Shown one piece after another: positions 6,391 to 12,221 of a stretch of 12,221 bases of DNA. A model generated the notes under the pieces. That model saw only the letters and a list, made by a program, of their open reading frames with translations. It made no database searches and was not told the origin of the DNA. The position numbers were made by a program, and so were the translations under genes. Source of the DNA: Erysipelotrichaceae bacterium (GTDB lineage Bacteria > Bacillota_I > Bacilli_A > Erysipelotrichales > Erysipelotrichaceae); assembly GCA_003446295.1 (NCBI GenBank), contig DMBB01000279.1:1-12221 (forward strand), in the 5' to 3' direction. Positions within the stretch are counted from its first letter, which is position 1, and each line of letters starts with the position of its first letter.

Positions 6391-7143
6391 ATGAAAAAAA
6401 CATTGATCCGTTTAGCGGCGTCTCTTTCCGTTCTCAGCATGTGCTTTGTGACAGTCTCAGCAGAAGTATATCCGCAAGTGGAAACAGACTGGAAAGTAAC
6501 GTTTACCGGTAAGGAAATGGTTTCCAACTTTACGACTGAGGACATTCAGGATAATGTAAAGGGAATGGAACCCGGTGATGAACTCAACATCAACATCGCA
6601 CTTGAAAACACCAGCAAAGGTGAAGCTGATTGGTGGATGGAGAACAAAGTTGTCAAGAGTCTGGAAGACAACAGTGCCGGTAAGGGCGGTGCTTATACCT
6701 ATGAACTGGTCTATACCAACAGCAAAGGTGAGAATGTTACGATCTTCTCAAGTGACACAGTCGGTGGTGAAGATACAGCAGCCGGTGTCGGTCTGCATGA
6801 GCCGGGCGAAGTCTTGAAGGACTACTTCTATCTGGAAACCATGGGAGCAAATACATCTTCATCACTGTCTCTTCATATCGTTCTGGATGGTGAAACACAG
6901 ACAAACAGCTATCAGGACGCACTTGGGGAACTGACAATGAACTTTGCGGTAGAAGTTCCCAAAACAACGAAAAAGCCAAATGATCCTGAGGTGATCGTCG
7001 ATAAGAAACAGACGATCGTATATCTGCCCAACACAGGTGATCGCTCCAATCTTCCTCTGTATGCAGGAGCGTTTGGCTGCAGTGTTCTGCTGTTCATTAT
7101 CGCGGCAGTTATTCTGAAGCGGTCATCCCGGAGCAGCGAGTAA
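6391..7143 (+). CDS. LPxTG-anchored TasA-like surface protein
   Basis: Probable wall-attached member of the fibre system. The start at 6391 is chosen because AGGAGG (6376-6381) lies nine bases upstream; the in-frame GTG (6373) and ATG (6382) sit on or against that site. The product is 250 residues. Signal peptide 1-24 ends VSA before EVYPQ. The body (25-190) has TasA-like strands, for example ELNINIALENTSKGEADWWM, and predicted all-beta character. A linker rich in Lys, Pro and Thr (190-208) precedes LPNTG (212-216), a hydrophobic helix (about 223-242) and the tail KRSSRSSE, a complete sorting signal. It is the only gene of this operon with one, so it may link the TasA-like fibre to peptidoglycan through a sortase. 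Which sortase acts is not shown by the sequence. Confidence 0.88.
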   Translation: MKKTLIRLAASLSVLSMCFVTVSAEVYPQVETDWKVTFTGKEMVSNFTTEDIQDNVKGMEPGDELNINIALENTSKGEADWWMENKVVKSLEDNSAGKGGAYTYELVYTNSKGENVTIFSSDTVGGEDTAAGVGLHEPGEVLKDYFYLETMGANTSSSLSLHIVLDGETQTNSYQDALGELTMNFAVEVPKTTKKPNDPEVIVDKKQTIVYLPNTGDRSNLPLYAGAFGCSVLLFIIAAVILKRSSRSSE

Positions 7144-7157
7144 GGAGCGGTATTGAT

Positions 7158-8096
7158 ATGAAACGATTAAGGATAGTATTGAGCCTTTTAGCAGTTGTTC
7201 TTCTGATGATCGGAAGCAATGCTGTAGCAAGGGCAGCCAGCTATAAATACAGAGTTACGATCGATCCGGGCCTGCATGGAACATACAGCGGAACAAAGGA
7301 CATGGAGATCCCTTATGGTTCAACATGGAATCCTTCTGATTATGCAGACAATATTACAGTTACGGATGACAACTATTATTTCAAAGGATTCCATATCAGC
7401 GGTGTGGAAGGAGTTGTCGGAACAACAGACATCACAGAAGATACCGTATTTGTTGCATCATACGGCATGAAGGGTGAGACTGTTGCATATACCGTTAACT
7501 ATGTGGACGAATCCGGAAAAACGCTGCTTCCTTCAGCGACATATCAGGGGAATGTCGGTGATCAGCCGGTCGTCGCTTTCCGTTATGTTGACGGATATCT
7601 GCCGCAGGCATATAACCTGACAAAGAAACTGAGTGATCAGGCATCTGAAAATGTCTTTACATTCAAATACAAGAAGGTCAAGCCGAAGGTCGTCGGAACC
7701 ACAGGAAGCGGCGGAGTAACATATGTTGTTGAAGACGGCGGTGTTGTCTATATCCAGCTCCCTGCCGAAAACACCGGTAAAAAAGGTTATGCGGCATCAG
7801 CTTCCAACACGACATTCAATAACACCAATGCTGAGACTGCTGAGAATCAGAAAGAGACAGTGCCTGAGACTGAATCAGATCTGCCAGTGACGATTATTGA
7901 TCTGGATCAGGAACCTGATAATGAGATGGCAGTATCCGAAAATACATCCGGTTCTACAGAAGAACTGATCAGCTCAGACGATGTTTCCAACAGCAAAGGT
8001 ATGAGTACAGGAGTTAAAATCGGCATTGGAGCAGGTTGTGCCGGAATCCTGGTTCTGCTGATCACAGTCATGGCAAAAGCAAGATCTGCCGAATGA
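7158..8096 (+). CDS. Membrane-anchored surface protein with InlB-like and MucBP-like domains
   Basis: Likely adhesin or structural partner on the cell surface. The 312-residue product has a signal peptide (1-27, ending ARA). A beta-grasp-like repeat (about 29-103) resembles InlB B-repeats: YGSTWNPS, YYFKGFHI, DITEDTVFVASY. A MucBP-like domain (about 109-172) runs from YTVNYVDESGKTLLP to ENVFTFKYKK. A low-complexity Ser/Thr/Glu/Asn stalk follows (about 210-282), and a C-terminal helix (about 286-305) ends with a short basic tail. There is no LPxTG, so it is expected to stay in the membrane, unlike the LPNTG protein before it. Ribosome site AAGGAG (7142-7147) overlaps the previous stop. It overlaps the signal peptidase gene by 4 bases. 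MucBP domains bind mucin in some proteins; binding here is not shown. Confidence 0.85.
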   Translation: MKRLRIVLSLLAVVLLMIGSNAVARAASYKYRVTIDPGLHGTYSGTKDMEIPYGSTWNPSDYADNITVTDDNYYFKGFHISGVEGVVGTTDITEDTVFVASYGMKGETVAYTVNYVDESGKTLLPSATYQGNVGDQPVVAFRYVDGYLPQAYNLTKKLSDQASENVFTFKYKKVKPKVVGTTGSGGVTYVVEDGGVVYIQLPAENTGKKGYAASASNTTFNNTNAETAENQKETVPETESDLPVTIIDLDQEPDNEMAVSENTSGSTEELISSDDVSNSKGMSTGVKIGIGAGCAGILVLLITVMAKARSAE

Positions 8097-8617
8097 GCCG
8101 AACTGATTACAATAACACTTCAAAGGGCGGGAGTATTCTCCCTGCCCTTTGCAGTATCATCGGAACAGGCATTCTGCTGTGTGTCATTATACTTCTGATA
8201 CCGATGTCCACGCCCAGACTGTTTGGGTACGATATGTACAATGTTGTAAGCGGAAGTATGGAACCTGCGATCCCTACCGGCAGTATGATCTTTGTAAAAC
8301 CTGCCGAAGCTAAAAATATAGCAGAAGGTGAAGTGATCGCTTTCTACAGTGGGGGAAGTGTTGTAGTACACCGTGTGACGAACAACAACACAGTAGAAGG
8401 AAAGATATCCACCAAAGGCGATGCAAACGCGGATGAGGATTTCAACAGTGTCCTGTATAAGGAAGTGATCGGTGTTGTGAAATACCATGTCCCTTATCTG
8501 GGGGATGTTTCAAGCAATCTGACATCAGCGTTCGGCAAAGTATATCTGCTGGCGCTGATTATACTCGGACTTTTGTTCCACCTGCTTGCTGTACGCCTGC
8601 GTGCACTATTGATTTGA
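8093..8617 (+). CDS. sipW: SipW-like signal peptidase I (ER-type, Ser/His)
   Basis: Membrane peptidase expected to cut the signal segments of the TasA-like proteins in the same operon. The start at 8093 gives an ATGA overlap with the previous stop and a sensible N-terminus; an in-frame ATG at 8036 would add 19 residues inside the upstream gene and looks spurious. The 174-residue protein has a helix at about 15-37 and the nucleophile box VVSGSMEPAIPTGS (Ser55). The general base is His93 in VVVHRVTN, replacing the Lys of bacterial-type enzymes. A conserved segment, ISTKGDANADED, carries Asp110, and a second helix lies at about 150-168. Ser/His chemistry is that of SipW and ER/archaeal signal peptidases. 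SipW processes TasA in Bacillus subtilis; the same pairing here is strong contextual evidence. Symbol given by analogy. Confidence 0.92.
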   Translation: MSRTDYNNTSKGGSILPALCSIIGTGILLCVIILLIPMSTPRLFGYDMYNVVSGSMEPAIPTGSMIFVKPAEAKNIAEGEVIAFYSGGSVVVHRVTNNNTVEGKISTKGDANADEDFNSVLYKEVIGVVKYHVPYLGDVSSNLTSAFGKVYLLALIILGLLFHLLAVRLRALLI

Positions 8618-8654
8618 AGATTCGGTCGAGAGAATTCGGTCGGATCTTTTGTTT
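8617..8654 (+). terminator. Intrinsic terminator of the surface-fibre operon
   Basis: Bases 8617-8629 pair with 8636-8648 over 13 positions (three G-U pairs) around the loop GAGAAT. A T-rich tail, TTGTTTT, follows. It starts at the last base of the signal peptidase stop codon and ends the six-gene operon, setting the downstream TIR gene apart as its own unit. Confidence 0.85.
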
Positions 8655-8765
8655 TATACGGCCGGATATTTACTATACAGCAGCTGATCAGACACAGCTG
8701 TCAGCTATCGTATATATGAACAATGATATGGATGCTAAAATGAATTCATGAAACAGGTGAATGAT
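8655..8765 (+). promoter_or_regulatory. Short region before the TIR gene, with inverted repeat
   Basis: No gene is present. AGCTGA (8682-8687) and TCAGCT (8701-8706) form an inverted repeat with a 13-base spacer, and CAGCTG occurs twice (8681-8686 and 8695-8700). TATATATG (8711-8718) could hold a -10, but no good -35 lies at the right distance. A ribosome site AGGTGA (8755-8760) precedes the ATG at 8766. A promoter must lie here if the terminator upstream works, but I cannot place it firmly. Confidence 0.35.
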
Positions 8766-11726
8766 ATGACAGAGAGCAGAAAAAGATATAAAGCATTTAT
8801 CAGCTACAGACATAAGCCGAATGACATGAAAACAGCCAAAGCTGTGCATCAGCTGATCGAACATTACCGCATTCCGGCAGAGATCGCTGAGAAGCACGGA
8901 ATTGCCGACCGCAGATTCGGAAGGGTATTCCGTGACCAGGACGAACTGCCTCTTTCTGATGATCTGTCTGCCAATATTACACAGGCACTGGATGATTCGG
9001 AATTCCTGATCGTGATCTGCACGCCTGATCTTCCGCGGTCCATCTGGTGCAAAAGGGAGATCATATATTTTCTTGAACACCATCCGAGAAGCCATGTGCT
9101 GGCAGTGCTGGCTGACGGAACGCCGGAAACATCGTTCCCTGATTCATTGACACATGTTTATGATCCGGTCACAAAAGAAACCGTTGAACTGGTTGAACCG
9201 CTGGCCGCAAACATCTGCGGTGCTGCAGGACCGGATATGAAACTCCTGAACAAGGAGATCTTCAGACTTTACGCGGCAATGATTCCCTGCGCATTTGATG
9301 ATCTTTGGCAGCGTGAGCGCCGCTATCAGACCAGAAGGCGGATCATTGCAGGAAGTCTGGCAGGCTGCCTGCTTCTGGGTTATACAGGAACAGTTGTCTA
9401 TAAGAATCATCAGATCCAGACAGCATACAATGAGCTGGAGATCGAACACGCGAATACGCAGAAAAAAGAATCGGAGGCACTTGCGGCACTTTCAGGGAAT
9501 GCATTGTCATCCGGGGACCGCACATCTGCATTGAAGTATGCATTTGAAGCGCTGCCTGCTCAGTCAGACCGTCCGTATGTTCCTGCTGCAGAGAAAGCAA
9601 TATCTGAAGCACTGTATCTTTACCGCACACCGAATCTGCGTTTTGACCGTGCGTTTGACTATGATGTGATTCCGAACAGTATCGACACAGACGGTGAGCG
9701 GATCTTCTTTGCCGGAAATGACAAAAGAGTCTATTGTATTGACGGCAGCGGCAAACAGCTGTGGAAAACAGAACCGGATCAGCTGTCATTCCGGTATATC
9801 CATGTTATGAAAGACGCTGGCAGGATCATTGCCGGCGGTACGGGCTCAGTTCTTCTGCTGAACAGCGAAACAGGCAGTACAGACTATCAGATCAATGGCA
9901 CATATCTGGGGATGTCAGATGATGAGTCTCTTGTCTGTGCGGTACAAAACAAGAACCTGATCTTCATTGATGCTTTGACAGGAAAACAGGCCTTTTCCGC
10001 AGATCTGTCGGAGCTCACAGATTTAACGATCGCCAATAGTTATGACTGTACTTTTTCGAATGACAACAGGATCTGTCATGTCAGTTTCCGTGCATATGAC
10101 AGCAGCACCTCCAGAAACTACGAGGCGATCACGTTCAAAGCGGATCTGTCAGATCAGACAGTATCCATCTTCAGAACGATACCATATAACGTTGATGATC
10201 ATGAAATAACCGATACAAAGACTGTTTTCCGGGCTGACGGCAGTATTTTCCTGTTTGCCATTGCATACAGTGATGATCGTGTTCTCACAATGACAGAAGC
10301 ATATAACGCTGATGGAACGGTCAGGTACAGCCGTATTGACGATCCTGATATTCTTCCTTCAGTTCCATCAGCCGGCGCGATATTGGAAGACGGCTTTTAC
10401 CTGACAGACTCGAATTACTTGACTGCAGTATGGAAAAAATACGCACTGCTGTTTGATATGAGGACAGGGGAACTCGTTGATTACGATCTGATGGAATCAG
10501 ACTGTCTTGATGTACGGGCTTACGTAAAGGACAGATGGCATTTCCTGTTTGAAAACGGAACAGTCAAGATCGTATATCCTGAAGCATTTGCCAACGGCAT
10601 CCTTGAATTCCACGATGTATTCTCAGCAGGCATTGAACTGGCAGGAGGCTGGCTGCTGGACGGAAAAGGATATGAGATGTCTGTGATTCCGATGAGTGAT
10701 ATGTCAAAGATGGAATTCCTGAACGTGATCGGTGATCATCCTGAAAAGAAAGTACCCTGGCTGATTGATCAGAAATCCAGTTTTCCTTCTTCCAGCAATC
10801 TGGCAGTCTCCGAAGATGGTCAGTGGTATCTGCAGTATGTAGAATCATATGATAAAGAAGGATACTTCCAGCTTCATCTGCTGGACAGCACACATCATGA
10901 AGTTCTGAAAAATATATATCCTGAGACACTCAATATAAACCCGGTATTCGGCGATCATAAACTGTATCTGTTCGGAGACCGTGAATACATCTGGGACTTT
11001 GAGACAAACGAGCTCAGTGCGGCAGACCCGGGGATCCCGTATGACTATGATTACATCAGAAGCAATCGGATATGCGGAAATATGGCAGTTTTTGAGCTCG
11101 CCGAAAATTCAGATGATCCGGGAATGGGGATCAGGGGCGGCTATGCCGTGCAGAATGTCAGAACACAGGAATGGACGCTGGTCCAGTATGGGGCCGGAGA
11201 AGAAACAGAACGCTATCTGCCTTCCTATTACGGGGGAGATATCTACACTGCTGATGAAAATCATTTCTACATGCTGGATACCGATCATATCCTGCATATC
11301 TGCCCGCTGAAGGGTGAAGCAGAAGAGAGAACGGTACCGTTTGAATCAGATGATGTCAAGAGGGCCGTATGTGATGGGCAGCTGATCCTGATCGAAGATC
11401 ATTCCGGAACACTTACATTGATCGATATCGCAACAGGAGAGACGCTGTATCAGAAGAACCTTGATACGGGTTCAACCAGCATCCGTCTTTGGGTAACTGA
11501 CGAGAGGATCATCATTTCTGAATCAGGGGCATACGGAAACGGATATATTCTTGACAGAAACAGCGGGGAAGAACTGTGCAGTGTTCCGAAACTTGTGGAA
11601 TATGACAGGGCAGAGCGCAGGCTGATCTGCTATGATCCCGGCACAAAATCATATCTGCTTTACAGGATGCTGAATACGGCAGAAGCTGCTGAACGGGCAT
11701 CATTGATCATTTCCGATGATGAATGA
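8766..11726 (+). CDS. TIR domain - single membrane helix - beta-propeller-like protein
   Basis: A large (986-residue) receptor-like protein, function unknown. Residues about 8-140 form a TIR domain: YKAFISYRHKP, FRDQDELP in the BB-loop area, DDSEFLIVICTPD, and SIWCKRE, whose Glu98 sits where NAD-cleaving TIR enzymes have their catalytic Glu. One membrane helix (about 193-212) follows a very basic stretch (RERRYQTRRR, 183-192), which predicts TIR in the cytoplasm and the rest outside. Next come a helical linker (about 221-285, EALAALSGNALSSGDRTSALKYAFEAL), as found before WD40 or PQQ-like repeats in signalling proteins, and about 690 residues of propeller-like strands, for example RVYCIDGSGKQLWKTE and LIFIDALTGKQAFSADL. 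Start: ATG 8766 has AGGTGA five bases away; ATG 8748 in the same frame lacks a site but would add six residues. It lies between terminator and MATE gene, as a single gene. Confidence 0.9.
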   Translation: MTESRKRYKAFISYRHKPNDMKTAKAVHQLIEHYRIPAEIAEKHGIADRRFGRVFRDQDELPLSDDLSANITQALDDSEFLIVICTPDLPRSIWCKREIIYFLEHHPRSHVLAVLADGTPETSFPDSLTHVYDPVTKETVELVEPLAANICGAAGPDMKLLNKEIFRLYAAMIPCAFDDLWQRERRYQTRRRIIAGSLAGCLLLGYTGTVVYKNHQIQTAYNELEIEHANTQKKESEALAALSGNALSSGDRTSALKYAFEALPAQSDRPYVPAAEKAISEALYLYRTPNLRFDRAFDYDVIPNSIDTDGERIFFAGNDKRVYCIDGSGKQLWKTEPDQLSFRYIHVMKDAGRIIAGGTGSVLLLNSETGSTDYQINGTYLGMSDDESLVCAVQNKNLIFIDALTGKQAFSADLSELTDLTIANSYDCTFSNDNRICHVSFRAYDSSTSRNYEAITFKADLSDQTVSIFRTIPYNVDDHEITDTKTVFRADGSIFLFAIAYSDDRVLTMTEAYNADGTVRYSRIDDPDILPSVPSAGAILEDGFYLTDSNYLTAVWKKYALLFDMRTGELVDYDLMESDCLDVRAYVKDRWHFLFENGTVKIVYPEAFANGILEFHDVFSAGIELAGGWLLDGKGYEMSVIPMSDMSKMEFLNVIGDHPEKKVPWLIDQKSSFPSSSNLAVSEDGQWYLQYVESYDKEGYFQLHLLDSTHHEVLKNIYPETLNINPVFGDHKLYLFGDREYIWDFETNELSAADPGIPYDYDYIRSNRICGNMAVFELAENSDDPGMGIRGGYAVQNVRTQEWTLVQYGAGEETERYLPSYYGGDIYTADENHFYMLDTDHILHICPLKGEAEERTVPFESDDVKRAVCDGQLILIEDHSGTLTLIDIATGETLYQKNLDTGSTSIRLWVTDERIIISESGAYGNGYILDRNSGEELCSVPKLVEYDRAERRLICYDPGTKSYLLYRMLNTAEAAERASLIISDDE

Positions 11727-11736
11727 TCATATTTGA

Positions 11737-11767
11737 TTGCAAAATAGTTGCATTTAGCATATATAAT
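11737..11767 (+). promoter_or_regulatory. Promoter of the MATE gene with overlapping palindrome
   Basis: A perfect -10, TATAAT (11762-11767), lies 19 bases after TTGCAA (11737-11742). The inverted repeat TGCAA-AATAG-TTGCA (11738-11752) overlaps the -35 and spacer, where a repressor would block polymerase. Half-sites of the TTGCA kind occur in operators of MarR-type repressors, which often control drug-efflux genes; that link is inferred. No MarR gene is in the window. Confidence 0.6.
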
Positions 11768-11793
11768 GGTTGTGCGAATTGGAGATGTAAATC

Positions 11794-12221
11794 ATGAGTG
11801 AGAAAAAACAACTGATCCGGGATCTGACAACCGGCAGCGTGCCGAAAACACTGCTGACATTTGCTATGCCGCTGTTCTTTTCCGGACTGCTTCAGACTGT
11901 CTATAACATGGTAGACATGATCGTTGTCGGTCAGTTTGTAGGAACAAACGGATTGTCCGCAGTATCGATCGGTGGTGAAGTCCTGCAGCTTCTGACATTT
12001 GTGGCAATGGGCTTTTCCAATGCCGGTCAGATTACGATATCCAGATATGTCGGAGAAGGAAGAAGAGACCGTGTCGGCCAGATGGTCGGTACATTGTTTA
12101 CCCTTCTCATGGGTGCCGCAATCGTATTGATGATCATATTCCTGCTCGGATACAAGGGCGTTATGACATGGCTCAATACCCCTGAAGCATCCTGGGATAT
12201 GACAGCTGATTATATCAGGAC
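11794..12221 (+). CDS. MATE family efflux transporter, 3' part cut by window edge
   Basis: Cation-coupled multidrug or metabolite exporter of the inner membrane. 142 codons are in the window, about a third of the roughly 450 residues usual for the family. The N-terminus is typical: DLTTGSVPKTLLTFAMPLFF followed by SGLLQTVYNMVDMIVVGQFVG, the first helices of MATE proteins. The sequence then continues with GLSAVSIGGEVLQLL and a GFSNAGQITISRYVGEGR loop. Start at 11794 is supported by GGAG (11781-11784) nine bases upstream and by a promoter with perfect TATAAT (11762-11767). Substrate cannot be told from sequence. It is a separate unit from the TIR gene, although no terminator was found between them. 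Confidence 0.93.
   Translation, partial: MSEKKQLIRDLTTGSVPKTLLTFAMPLFFSGLLQTVYNMVDMIVVGQFVGTNGLSAVSIGGEVLQLLTFVAMGFSNAGQITISRYVGEGRRDRVGQMVGTLFTLLMGAAIVLMIIFLLGYKGVMTWLNTPEASWDMTADYIR

Noticed and set aside
8036..8092. Longer start for the SipW-like gene
   Set aside because: The added residues come from an out-of-frame reading of the upstream membrane helix region; the ATGA overlap at 8093 matches the coupling seen elsewhere in the operon.
9343..9789. Minus-strand open frame of 148 residues inside the TIR gene
   Set aside because: Antisense shadow; no ribosome site, Cys/His/Ser-rich composition and no recognisable domain.
8766..11726. Thoeris or other named antiphage system around the TIR gene
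   Set aside because: No ThsA-like, Cap/CBASS, STAND or nuclease gene is adjacent in the window; the TIR gene is flanked by a terminator and a MATE gene, so no named system can be assigned.

Overview
The window looks like chromosomal DNA of a low- to mid-GC Gram-positive bacterium (Bacillota). Good purine-rich Shine-Dalgarno sites, LPxTG sorting signals, a pilin-type sortase, a SipW-like signal peptidase and U-tailed intrinsic terminators all point this way. Gene style suggests a gut or oral commensal of the Erysipelotrichia or Lachnospiraceae kind, but no marker gene fixes the taxon. No rRNA, tRNA, CRISPR array, IS element or phage gene was seen.

Region A (1-3762) is a sortase-pilus locus. 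A large LPDTG pilin runs leftwards off the window edge (1558 to 1). Across a 307-base divergent intergenic region, a compact three-gene operon runs rightwards: class C (pilin-polymerising) sortase, small soluble coiled-coil protein of unknown role, and a Ser/Lys type I signal peptidase. It closes with an intrinsic terminator that overlaps the last stop codon.

Region B (3763-8654) is a six-gene operon with overlaps or 14-base gaps throughout: a secreted pilin-like protein with a Cna-B-like domain but no anchor; two TasA/CalY (camelysin)-like fibre proteins; a TasA-like protein ending in an LPNTG sorting signal; a MucBP/InlB-like membrane-anchored protein; and a SipW-like Ser/His signal peptidase. 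A long hairpin terminator ends it. The inferred picture is a SipW-processed fibre that could be tied to the cell wall by a sortase, with the adjacent class C sortase or a housekeeping sortase elsewhere doing the joining.

Region C (8655-11726) is one large gene for a TIR domain, a single membrane helix and an approximately 690-residue beta-propeller-like region. Charge distribution predicts TIR inside and propeller outside, a receptor-like layout. Region D (11727-12221) is the 5' part of a MATE-family transporter gene with its own promoter and an overlapping palindrome that could be an operator.

The most interesting content is the hybrid of TasA/SipW fibre machinery with sortase machinery, and the neighbouring transmembrane TIR protein. 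All functional statements come from motif recognition in the translated sequence; no database search was run.
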